A DNA stretch of 64,000 bases from Saprospiraceae bacterium (GTDB lineage: Bacteria; Bacteroidota; Bacteroidia; Chitinophagales; Saprospiraceae). The translations under genes and the position numbers were made by a program. The first letter of the stretch is position 1. Every line of letters starts with the position of its first letter. The stretch lies in the NCBI GenBank assembly GCA_016717105.1, contig JADKGF010000052.1, forward strand, positions 52,484 through 116,483, read 5' to 3'. Positions 41,797 to 49,760 of this stretch are shown piece after piece. The notes beneath the pieces are model-generated. The model did no database searches. It saw nothing but the letters and a program-made list of their open reading frames with translations, and was not told the DNA's origin.

Positions 41797-42575
41797 TATT
41801 GTTTGAATCCTTTCATTAATCCTCTATCAGCTTGACCAAGAAACTGAAGAATTATCTCCTTTTCGTTTGTCTCTTTGATAGTAGCTTCAATGATTTCGAT
41901 TGCTTTTTTGACATTATTACCTTTTACAAAAAGTATTCGGTAAATATCCTGTATGTGATTTATTTGTTCATTGGTATATCCTCTTCTTCGCAGACCAATT
42001 GAATTTACACCTACGTAAGATAAAGGTTCCCTAGCAGCTTTCACAAATGGAGGTACATCTTTACGTACCAAAGAGCCACCACCAATCATAACGTGATCCC
42101 CGATTTTGACAAACTGATGTACAGCAGACATACCACCGATGATGACTTGATTGCCGATTTCTATATGCCCTGCTAGATTTACATTATTGGCTAAAATACA
42201 ATTGCTACCAACATATGAGTCATGCGCCACATGAACGTACGCCATGAGCAAAGTGCCTTTGCCGATTCTGGTAGTCATGCTTGCTTCTGTACCACGATTG
42301 AGTGTACAACATTCGCGCACGGTTACATTGTCTTCTATGACAAGCGTAGATTTTTCGCCCTTATATTTAAGATCCTGAGGAATAGCACCAACCACTGCGC
42401 CTGGAAATATTTTACAATTTTTGCCAACAAATGATCCTTCTAAGACGGTTGCATGCGGTCCAATCCATGATCCTTCTCCAATTTCAACATTTTCACCAAT
42501 ATACGCGAATGGCTCCACGGTAACATTCTCACCCAATTTTGCGGTAGAATGTACAAAACTCAAGTTACTAATCAT
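41796..42575 (-). CDS. lpxA: UDP-N-acetylglucosamine acyltransferase LpxA
   Basis: The 259-residue protein shows the left-handed beta-helix hexapeptide pattern (IGENVEIGEGSWIGPHATV and similar). It has the catalytic His in AYVHVAHDSYVG, and the C-terminal VGVNSIGLRRRGYTNEQI typical of LpxA. It carries out the first step of lipid A synthesis in the cytoplasm. The gene overlaps lpxC-fabZ by eight bases and the ABC ATPase by one. Confidence 0.97.
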   Translation of the reverse strand: MISNLSFVHSTAKLGENVTVEPFAYIGENVEIGEGSWIGPHATVLEGSFVGKNCKIFPGAVVGAIPQDLKYKGEKSTLVIEDNVTVRECCTLNRGTEASMTTRIGKGTLLMAYVHVAHDSYVGSNCILANNVNLAGHIEIGNQVIIGGMSAVHQFVKIGDHVMIGGGSLVRKDVPPFVKAAREPLSYVGVNSIGLRRRGYTNEQINHIQDIYRILFVKGNNVKKAIEIIEATIKETNEKEIILQFLGQADRGLMKGFKQ

Positions 42576-43965
42576 TCTGTCTTTTTACAATTTGAGCCGT
42601 AAGCTCACCTTCAGATACGATCTTACTTCCTACATATGCTGTACCCATCATTTGGATAATTCCTCTTCTGATCGGGGACATCAATTCCATTTTAAGTATT
42701 AATGTATCACCTGGCACTACCTTAGCCTTAAATTTAACATTATCCATCTTCAAAAAATAGGTATCCCATTGTTCCTGTCCGTCACTAAGCGTAGTAAGTG
42801 CCAATATTCCACCTGTCTGAGCCAAAGCTTCCATTTGAAGAACTCCTGGAAAAATAGGATTTCCTGGAAAATGGCCCATAAAATAATTATCATTAAATGT
42901 CACGTTTTTAACGCCTACAATGTATGTAGGTGTAATCTCTATGACTTTATCTACCATCAAAAACGGATATCTGTGTGGCAGATAATTTTTAATTTGCTCC
43001 GTATTTAATACTGGTTCTACAGTAGGATCATAAATCGGTCTTCCTGCATTTTTTTTATGTTCTAAGTATTTATTTTTTAATATTTTGGCTAGGGCTATGT
43101 TTGCGGTGTGACCGGGTTTTGTAGCCACAATTTTTGCTCTGATATCTCTTCCTATTAATGCAAAATCACCCAAAATATCCAAGATCTTATGTCTTGCAGG
43201 TTCGTTTTGATGTCTGAGTGGTGTACTACTTATCAAACCATTTTCAATACTAGCATTCGGCTTACCTATTTTGGCTTTTAACGCCATCAACTCACTGTCA
43301 TCCAATTGCTTATCTACAATAACTACAGCATTGTCCAAATCTCCGCCTTTGATAAGACCTGCATCAAAAAGTGCTGCAATATCTGTCAAAAATACAAATG
43401 TTCTGGCATTTGCGATTTCTTTAGTAAATTGAGATTTATCCTTTAATACAGCAACCATGTCTCCCAAAGTATTTTCAGGAAAATTGAGGATTACATTTAC
43501 CTCAAATTTATCGGATGGATATACTGCAAATTCAGAGCCTGTAGTTGGATCGACGTAGTTAAAAGATTCGGTGATAATATATTCTTCTTTGGTCGATTCT
43601 ACTTTTTCGAGTCCTGCTTCTAATAACTTCTTGATAAAAATATCTGAACTTCCGTCAAGGATTGGGATTTCAGGTCCATCAACAGAAACATTAACATCTT
43701 CAATATCCAAAGCATTTAGAGCTGCCAACAAATGTTCAATGGTAGAAATGGTGGCTTCTCCTGATTTAAGTGTTGTGCCTCTCTGAGTAGTAAATACATA
43801 GGCTACATCAGCTGGAATCGCAACAGGCGGATCAAAATCAGTCCTAATAAACTTAATGCCGTGACCATCTTCTGCTTGAGAAATGTTGACATTAACAGAC
43901 TTTCCTGTATGCAAACCAATTCCCGAAATATGTACTACTTGTTTTAACCTACTTTTAAATCTCAT
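42568..43965 (-). CDS. lpxC/fabZ: LpxC-FabZ fusion: UDP-3-O-acyl-GlcNAc deacetylase and 3-hydroxyacyl-ACP dehydratase
   Basis: The 465-residue protein fuses LpxC (ISGIGLHTGKSV, EHLLAALNALDIEDV with metal-binding residues, and RHKILDILGDFALIG) with FabZ (LPHRYPFLMVDKV, then GHFPGNPIFPGVLQMEALAQ with the active-site His and Glu). This fusion is typical of Bacteroidota. It performs the committed lipid A step and the dehydration in fatty acid elongation. It lies between lpxD and lpxA. Confidence 0.97.
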   Translation of the reverse strand: MRFKSRLKQVVHISGIGLHTGKSVNVNISQAEDGHGIKFIRTDFDPPVAIPADVAYVFTTQRGTTLKSGEATISTIEHLLAALNALDIEDVNVSVDGPEIPILDGSSDIFIKKLLEAGLEKVESTKEEYIITESFNYVDPTTGSEFAVYPSDKFEVNVILNFPENTLGDMVAVLKDKSQFTKEIANARTFVFLTDIAALFDAGLIKGGDLDNAVVIVDKQLDDSELMALKAKIGKPNASIENGLISSTPLRHQNEPARHKILDILGDFALIGRDIRAKIVATKPGHTANIALAKILKNKYLEHKKNAGRPIYDPTVEPVLNTEQIKNYLPHRYPFLMVDKVIEITPTYIVGVKNVTFNDNYFMGHFPGNPIFPGVLQMEALAQTGGILALTTLSDGQEQWDTYFLKMDNVKFKAKVVPGDTLILKMELMSPIRRGIIQMMGTAYVGSKIVSEGELTAQIVKRQND

Positions 43966-43992
43966 CCCAATCTATATATTGAACCGTTTTTT

Positions 43993-45027
43993 TTAACTTT
44001 TAATCTGAGACAATTTGTCCAATTCAGCTTGTAATGCCCTAATTTGCGCAGCCAATTCAGGTAATCTACGAAAATGCGCATAAGATTTCAAATAGTTATT
44101 GTAATCTATAGCTGGAGATCCATATAGTTTCCCTTTTACTGATGCTGATATCCCAGATTGTGCTTGTATCATGGTACCGTCTGCAATGGAAAGATGCCCT
44201 GCTATACCTACTTGACCACCAATAAGACAGCCCTGCCCTATTTCCACACTACCCGCAATACCAGTCAATGCCGCAATAGCTGTATTGGATCCGACGGTCA
44301 CATTATGCGCAACCTGAATGAGATTGTCCAGTTTAGCCCCACTTTTGATTGTCGTTGAACCCATTGATGCCCTATCTATCACTGTATTACTTCCTATCTC
44401 AACGTCACTTTCTATCACTACGTTGCCTGTCTGTGGTATTTTTTTGAATTTACCTGTCTCATCCTTTGCAAAACCGAATCCATCACTACCGATAACTGCA
44501 TTTGCATGGATTACCGATCGGTCACCAATCTTACAATTATGGTACACTTTGACACCCGGATACAAGACAACATCATCACCAATTTCAACATTGTCACCTA
44601 TGAAAACCTGACCATAGATTTTACAATTTTTACCTATTGTTACGCCTTTTTTTATGATAACGTAATCGTCAATAGCTGGATTGTCTCCAATGACTACTGA
44701 AGAATGTATCGAAGTAAGAACAGAAACAGTACTTTCAATAGAGATTCCTGAATTGAAATTCTCCATCAAAAAAGCTAAAGCCACATAAACATTTTCTACA
44801 ACAATCATAGTACAAGTTATTGGCCTTTCGGGGACAAAATCCTTGCTAACCAATACCACAGATGCAGTAGTAGTATAAATGAAATCTGTATATTTAGCAT
44901 TGGCTAAAAATGAAATGGTGCCAGCTCCTCCTTCTTCTATTTTGCTTGGTCCAGATATCAAAATATCCGGATCTCCTATGATGGATCCGCCTATTAAGTC
45001 CGCTATTTGTTTGGCTTTAAACTGCAT
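43993..45027 (-). CDS. lpxD: UDP-3-O-acylglucosamine N-acyltransferase LpxD
   Basis: The 344-residue protein has the N-terminal uridine-binding domain (KIEEGGAGTISFLANAKY), the hexapeptide beta-helix, and the catalytic His in LIQVAHNVTVGSNT, with the DGFGFAKD motif. It is first in the lipid A operon lpxD, lpxC-fabZ, lpxA, ABC. A C-terminal coiled coil (RRLPELAAQIRALQAELDKL) is as in the family. A promoter -7 element ends four bases before the ATG. Confidence 0.97.
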   Translation of the reverse strand: MQFKAKQIADLIGGSIIGDPDILISGPSKIEEGGAGTISFLANAKYTDFIYTTTASVVLVSKDFVPERPITCTMIVVENVYVALAFLMENFNSGISIESTVSVLTSIHSSVVIGDNPAIDDYVIIKKGVTIGKNCKIYGQVFIGDNVEIGDDVVLYPGVKVYHNCKIGDRSVIHANAVIGSDGFGFAKDETGKFKKIPQTGNVVIESDVEIGSNTVIDRASMGSTTIKSGAKLDNLIQVAHNVTVGSNTAIAALTGIAGSVEIGQGCLIGGQVGIAGHLSIADGTMIQAQSGISASVKGKLYGSPAIDYNNYLKSYAHFRRLPELAAQIRALQAELDKLSQIKS

Positions 45028-45031
45028 CGTG

Positions 45032-45039
45032 CAAAGGTA
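45032..45039 (-). promoter_or_regulatory. -7 promoter element directly before lpxD
   Basis: The minus strand reads TACCTTTG, with only four bases between it and the lpxD ATG. If used, the mRNA would be leaderless or nearly so. No -33 TTG is seen at the normal spacing. Confidence 0.5.
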
Positions 45040-45114
45040 ATTTAAAATTTTGTTTTGGTATTTAGATTTATAGCAAGAATTCTCAAATTAAGATAAACTA
45101 CTGTTTTTTATCTA

Positions 45115-45122
45115 TATATTTG
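45115..45122 (+). promoter_or_regulatory. -7 promoter element for the HemC-like gene
   Basis: TATATTTG matches TAnnTTTG, 104 bases before the ATG at 45227. No -33 TTG at standard spacing is clear. Confidence 0.42.
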
Positions 45123-45226
45123 CTGCTCATTACGAATACCCAAATCTATGGTTGCGTGATGTTTTTCTTTCATAGTATGCACACTATACCATTGATATAC
45201 AGTGCATTAATTAATCATACCTAATC

Positions 45227-46054
45227 ATGAATAAGGTCAGAATAGCGCATAATCCTACATTTCAAAGCCAAACAGGTGCTGAAGAATTAAGCACTATGTT
45301 GCAAGGTCACAATGTGGATTCATCGCTTATTTCCACTTCATATCCTAATACAGAAATTTTACTTAGTGAAAATGAAGTAGATATTGTCATTGTTCCACTA
45401 GAAGAATTTCCTATTGTATATGACAAAGAAAGTATAACCATCGCCGGGCTTTCTGAACGGAAACTTCCTGGTTACAATCTATTGATAAAAGAAGATTCTG
45501 TTGATAAAGTTGCTGATTTCAGGCTTAAGAATGGCAGTAAAATATTGGCAAACAACAGCTTAGTGGCAGCTCAGTTGACATCGATAAACCCTACACTGCA
45601 TGTCATCCAATCAGGCAAAGGACATAATGATTCGTTTCAACAATTTATTGATTGTGAAGCAGATGCAATGGTTGTGTCACAATTAGATGGTATAGAAATA
45701 AGTAAAGAATACAACCATTTACAATTGGTTCATCTTCATCCTAGAGAGATCATTCCACAAGCAGGAAGTGGTGTGATAGCTTGGATCACACATAGTGAAA
45801 ACATTGAACTAAAAAGGTTGTTAAATAAAATTCATAACAAGGAGACTGCTTTGGCAACCAATATAGAAAGAACGGCATTAAAATTGTCTAGTGAGCAAGG
45901 TATTAATGATATTTGTGCCTACTGCTATACAGATTTGAAACATTTTTATCACCTAATAATTGCCATGAAGACCCAAGAACTTGTAAAACAAACATTTTCT
46001 CAATCAACTTCTGCCAATCTGGCTCAGCTCGCAATAAAAACATTAACCATATAA
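45227..46054 (+). CDS. HemC (hydroxymethylbilane synthase)-like protein lacking catalytic residues
   Basis: The 275-residue protein follows the porphobilinogen deaminase layout: VRIAHNPTFQSQTGAEEL, then EVDIVIVPLEEFPI, GLSERKLPGYNLLI, LHPREIIPQAGSGVIAW, and a C-terminal domain with IERTALK. Key positions differ. The loop Lys-Asp before VP reads Glu-Glu, the SVRR cofactor-binding arginines read NSLV, the RGN segment reads GKGH, and the cofactor Cys in GCxxPIG is Ile in GINDICAY. It is therefore probably not an active deaminase but a HemC-derived protein. A sequencing fault would not explain such scattered changes. A canonical hemC would be expected elsewhere in the genome. Confidence 0.6.
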   Translation: MNKVRIAHNPTFQSQTGAEELSTMLQGHNVDSSLISTSYPNTEILLSENEVDIVIVPLEEFPIVYDKESITIAGLSERKLPGYNLLIKEDSVDKVADFRLKNGSKILANNSLVAAQLTSINPTLHVIQSGKGHNDSFQQFIDCEADAMVVSQLDGIEISKEYNHLQLVHLHPREIIPQAGSGVIAWITHSENIELKRLLNKIHNKETALATNIERTALKLSSEQGINDICAYCYTDLKHFYHLIIAMKTQELVKQTFSQSTSANLAQLAIKTLTI

Positions 46055-46070
46055 ATAGAAAATTTAGAAG

Positions 46071-46661
46071 ATGTATTTGATATTTGATTGTTCAGCCATC
46101 GCGGGAACCACTAATTTTAAGGCGAATTTTACAGAAACTGCTGCATGGCCTAGGCTAATTCATATAAGCTGGATTTTATTGGATGAAAATTACAAACCAA
46201 TTGAAGATTTCGATTGTATCCCTTCTGACGAAAATCTAGTGATTGACGATAAATCTAAAACCAAAGCCAAGATAGATGATGAAGACATCAAAAAGAAAAA
46301 GACACTTCTAGTAGATATCCTTGACAAGTTCAGTGATTCGGCAGCAAAAGCAGAATATATCTTTTCTCACAATCTCAATTATAATGAAAATATCTTGGGT
46401 GCCGAGTATGTTCGAAACAAGAAAAGTATCAACATGTTTTCTAAAAAAAGATATTGTTTGATGGAAGAAGGTACCTATTATTGTAAAATACCTGCAAAAG
46501 GTGGAGGCTATAAATATCCTACTTTACCAGAATTGCATGCAAGTTGTTTTGGCCAGACCTATGGACCGGCAAATAATGCGCGTGCAGATGTGATCGCTGC
46601 AGCTCGTTGCTTTATAAAATTGAAAAAAACAGGTAAGCTAGAGGATATTTTTGAAGATTGA
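46071..46661 (+). CDS. DnaQ/RNase H-like exonuclease-fold protein with degenerate active site
   Basis: The 196-residue protein follows the 3'-5' exonuclease layout: WPRLIHISWILLDE, then FSHNLNYNENILGAEYVR, CLMEEGT, YPTLPELHASCFGQ and ANNARADVIAAARCF. Relative to the DEDDh motif, the first Asp is kept but its Glu partner is Ser (FDCSA). The Asp of HNxxFD is Asn. The final His is Asn (ANNARAD), while the last Asp is kept. Three of five active-site residues are lost, so nuclease activity is doubtful. It follows the HemC-like gene by 16 bases and is likely cotranscribed. Confidence 0.6.
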   Translation: MYLIFDCSAIAGTTNFKANFTETAAWPRLIHISWILLDENYKPIEDFDCIPSDENLVIDDKSKTKAKIDDEDIKKKKTLLVDILDKFSDSAAKAEYIFSHNLNYNENILGAEYVRNKKSINMFSKKRYCLMEEGTYYCKIPAKGGGYKYPTLPELHASCFGQTYGPANNARADVIAAARCFIKLKKTGKLEDIFED

Positions 46662-46709
46662 TATGGCTTTGGTTTACTCTATTTTATGGTATGAATATAT
46701 TGACAAGGA

Positions 46710-47429
46710 TTAGCTAAAGTGTTTTAGAAAAATCGTCTCCTTCTCGGTGAGAAATCTAGACCAGCCACGCTTGAGATCTTTTTTAGTAAGGCCACTAAAA
46801 AATGTACAATCGAACTTAACCAATTTTATACCTTTATTATAAAAAACATGGGCAATATCTGTTGGCTTTCCACCTATAACTTCTATACCTATCCTGCGAA
46901 AATCATTCGTATCCACAAAGCCAAAAGCCTTTACTAAGATAGTTTCTGAAGATAATTTTACTTGTAAATCATTGATATCTTCCTGAGTTAAACCGATTTC
47001 TGTTTCGATTTCATACACAGATTTTAACTTGTGCTCAGCAGATAGTTTCACTACCAAATCATCATCATTGGTCCATACCATCAGACCACTCATATTGTCA
47101 TCAAAGTCAACGACAGGTTTGGCTGAGACATCAGAAAATTTCTTGATCAAATCCTGAACCGATGGTCCGACTTGTACTTCATTCCTATATATTGGGCAAC
47201 TTTTTCCTTTATTGATCAATACATATACATTGTGTCTTTTAGGTTGGAGAATCTTTCCTTTATACGTCACTATATCTCCATCTTTTACTTCGTAAAATGG
47301 ATTTAGCTCTACTATGTCATTGATTTTTATTTCACCTTTTTTGACATGATCCACGGCTTGTTTTCTAGTGCCAAGTCCGGCATGTGCCAAAAACTTATTT
47401 AAACGCCACGGTTGGTTCAATTCTTCCAT
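46710..47429 (-). CDS. RsuA/RluB-family pseudouridine synthase with unusual motif
   Basis: The 239-residue protein has an N-terminal S4 domain (WRLNKFLAHAGLGTRKQAVDHVKKGEIKIND). The RsuA-type catalytic domain contains PVVDFDDNMSGLMVWTNDDDLV. Aligning on SGLM, the catalytic Asp of the family's GRLD is kept but the preceding Arg is Asp. Family members isomerise uridine in rRNA. The change may alter activity or specificity. It ends ten bases before dnaB on the same strand. Confidence 0.8.
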   Translation of the reverse strand: MEELNQPWRLNKFLAHAGLGTRKQAVDHVKKGEIKINDIVELNPFYEVKDGDIVTYKGKILQPKRHNVYVLINKGKSCPIYRNEVQVGPSVQDLIKKFSDVSAKPVVDFDDNMSGLMVWTNDDDLVVKLSAEHKLKSVYEIETEIGLTQEDINDLQVKLSSETILVKAFGFVDTNDFRRIGIEVIGGKPTDIAHVFYNKGIKLVKFDCTFFSGLTKKDLKRGWSRFLTEKETIFLKHFS

Positions 47430-47438
47430 TATTTATGT

Positions 47439-48989
47439 TTAAAAAGGTATCAATTCAGGATCCATGTCTGGAGTATCTTTGCCTTCATTCACATCAATAT
47501 TCATTTTAGATGGCCGCGTTATGATGCCACCTTGACCGAAAGGATTTACATTAAATACATCATTCATATCATTGTCAAAACCACCTGAACCTGGATCTTC
47601 AAATTTTACAAAATGAGGCACAAATCTTAGATTTACGGTACCTAAACCACCATTTCTATGTTTTGCAAGGATGATTTCTGTCAAATCATTGGGTACACCT
47701 GGATTTTCATCATTTACACCATAATATCCTGGTCTATAGATAAAAGTAACAATATCGGCATCCTGCTCGATAGCTCCAGATTCCCTTAAGTCTGATAGTT
47801 GCGGGCGTTTTTCTCCACCGCGACTTTCTACAGCCCTTGACAATTGTGAAAGTGCTATCACCGGAACGTGCAATTCCTTAGCCAAACCTTTAAGTGCACG
47901 CGATATTGCTGAAATTTCTTGTTCTCGATTACCATTTTTGCCATTTGGTGGGCCTGCCATCAGCTGAAGGTAATCAATTATGATCATGCTGATATTGTGA
48001 TTTTGTTTTAATCGTCGGCATTTAGCACGCAATTCAAAAATATTTATACCTGGCGTATCATCAATATAAATAGGCACCTGAGATAGTTTATCCACAGCCG
48101 CGTGCAATTTGCGCCATTCATATTCTTCCAATTGCCCATTTCTCAATTTACTGGAATTTATCTCTGCTTCCATAGAAATCAATCTCTGCACGAGCTGTAC
48201 ATTGGCCATCTCTAGGGAGAAAAAAGCGATACCTTTGCCTGTTTCTGCTGCATTTTTTGCCAAAGAAAGCGTAAAAGCTGTCTTTCCCATACCCGGTCTT
48301 GCCGCCATAATGATGAGATCCGAAGGCTGCCATCCATTGGTCATTTTGTCTAGTTCGGAGAAACCCGTTGTGACACCTGTCATATCAGATCCTTTCTGAC
48401 TGACCGCTTCGATTTCCTTTTGGGCTTTAACAGCCAATGAAGCGAGGGATTCGTAACCAGTATTTAGATTTTGGTCCGTAATGTCATAGAGTCCTCTTTC
48501 GGCTTCATCGAGCAACTCCAGTACATCCTTCGTATCTTCAAATGAATCATGGATGATTTGGGTACTTACACGGATCAATTCGCGCTGGATAAATTTTTGC
48601 GCAATGATTCGAGCATGAAATTCAATATTTGCAGCAGATCCGACTTTATTGGTCAGGTCCATCAAATAACTAATTCCGCCTATATTTTCGAGTAATGCTG
48701 CCTTCTTCAAAGATTCGTGTACAGTCAGTAAATCTATAGGCTGCGACTTACCAAAAAGCTCAGACATTACCTGAAAAATAGTCTGGTTCTTCTCAACATA
48801 AAAGCTTTCTTTGCGCAATATCTCAATAATAGATGGGAAACCATCTTTATCTATCATAATGGCTCCGAGTACTGCCTCTTCCAATGGAATAGCCTGCGGC
48901 TGTACCCGACCATAAAGGAGTTCAGGGTCACCTTTTGTAGTGGTCAGTCTATTGCTAATTGCTTTTAATGTGTTAGGAAAGTCTGGCAT
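47439..48989 (-). CDS. dnaB: Replicative DNA helicase DnaB
   Basis: The 516-residue protein has the N-terminal scaffolding domain (PQAIPLEEAVLGAIMID) and the RecA-like motor with Walker A MAARPGMGKTAF, Walker B MIIIDYLQLM, and LRESGAIEQDADIV. It unwinds DNA ahead of the replisome. Length exceeds E. coli DnaB because of a C-terminal tail. It has its own promoter and is followed by the pseudouridine synthase gene. Confidence 0.97.
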   Translation of the reverse strand: MPDFPNTLKAISNRLTTTKGDPELLYGRVQPQAIPLEEAVLGAIMIDKDGFPSIIEILRKESFYVEKNQTIFQVMSELFGKSQPIDLLTVHESLKKAALLENIGGISYLMDLTNKVGSAANIEFHARIIAQKFIQRELIRVSTQIIHDSFEDTKDVLELLDEAERGLYDITDQNLNTGYESLASLAVKAQKEIEAVSQKGSDMTGVTTGFSELDKMTNGWQPSDLIIMAARPGMGKTAFTLSLAKNAAETGKGIAFFSLEMANVQLVQRLISMEAEINSSKLRNGQLEEYEWRKLHAAVDKLSQVPIYIDDTPGINIFELRAKCRRLKQNHNISMIIIDYLQLMAGPPNGKNGNREQEISAISRALKGLAKELHVPVIALSQLSRAVESRGGEKRPQLSDLRESGAIEQDADIVTFIYRPGYYGVNDENPGVPNDLTEIILAKHRNGGLGTVNLRFVPHFVKFEDPGSGGFDNDMNDVFNVNPFGQGGIITRPSKMNIDVNEGKDTPDMDPELIPF

Positions 48990-49031
48990 TAAGCAGTATT
49001 AAATAAAACGTATTATGAAAAAATATAATGA

Positions 49032-49064
49032 CAAAGGTATAATAAGTTTTCGTATTTGATGCAA
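49032..49064 (-). promoter_or_regulatory. Promoter of dnaB
   Basis: The minus strand has TTG (49064-49062), a 22-base spacer, then TACCTTTG (49039-49032), 42 bases before the dnaB ATG. This matches the Bacteroidota promoter form. Confidence 0.62.
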
Positions 49065-49083
49065 TTTCAACAAACATACACTA

Positions 49084-49374
49084 TGTGGATAACCTGTTAA
49101 TAAAGTCGTAAATGTGTGGAAAACCTTTTTTTGCCAATGACAACTCATTTCTGAAATTCAAAAGAAATTCTAATATAGATTAAAAATAAATACTCTTTTG
49201 ACATATAAATTTTTGATAATGTATTGGAAACTATATTGAATGGAAATTTCTCAAGAATTATATTAGTTATTATTCTAATATATAATTAATTTTAAAAAAA
49301 CGACCATCGCAAACCACTTTTAGTGCTGCTTTTTTTTAATTATCAGAATTTTGAGATATAGGCAATGTGGATAT
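49084..49374. other. AT-rich gap with DnaA-box-like sites beside dnaB
   Basis: The 435-base gap 48990-49424 has no ORF. It contains a perfect DnaA-box match TGTGGATAA (49084-49092), a near match TGTGGAAAA (49115-49123) and another TGTGGATAT (49366-49374), all in one orientation. Between them is a long AT stretch, richest at about 49255-49300, as in DNA-unwinding regions. It might be a replication origin or a DnaA-controlled site for dnaB; sequence alone does not settle it. Confidence 0.4.
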
Positions 49375-49424
49375 TTATTTATATATTTTTTTACATAATA
49401 TGTATGTTCTTATCAAACTAAAAG

Positions 49425-49498
49425 TCGGGACGACTGGATTCGAACCAGCGACCCCTAGCACCCCATGCTAGTGCGCTACCAGGCTGCGCTACGTCCCG
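49425..49498 (-). tRNA. tRNA-Pro (anticodon GGG)
   Basis: The 74-base cloverleaf on the minus strand has acceptor CGGGACG/CGTCCCG, the anticodon stem CTAGC/GCTAG with loop ATGGGGT (anticodon GGG), and the T loop TTCGAAT. The 3' CCA is not encoded. Confidence 0.95.
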
Positions 49499-49508
49499 AA
49501 TATAAAAG

Positions 49509-49516
49509 CAAAGTTA
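49509..49516 (-). promoter_or_regulatory. -7 promoter element for tRNA-Pro
   Basis: The minus strand reads TAACTTTG ten bases upstream of the tRNA. No TTG at proper spacing is seen. Confidence 0.45.
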
Positions 49517-49715
49517 GGTATTTCTTTGGTCAAATTAAAATACGAATCAATATCTGTTTCAATTTATTTTTTTCGATTCATTATCGACTTACAAGGCTGA
49601 TACTTCAATCAGGTTTTAGACATAAAAAAATACAATTTCAATACTACACCCCATAAAATCATGGGGTATGAAAATATTTTTAACACATTTTTTATACAAA
49701 TACCCCAAAATATAA

Positions 49716-49723
49716 TACCTTTG
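49716..49723 (+). promoter_or_regulatory. -7 promoter element for glnN
   Basis: TACCTTTG matches TAnnTTTG, 37 bases before the ATG at 49761. The upstream region is T-rich, but no clear TTG -33 is found. Confidence 0.5.
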
Positions 49724-49760
49724 CAAAAATTATTCAACTTTTATCATAAATCATTATATT

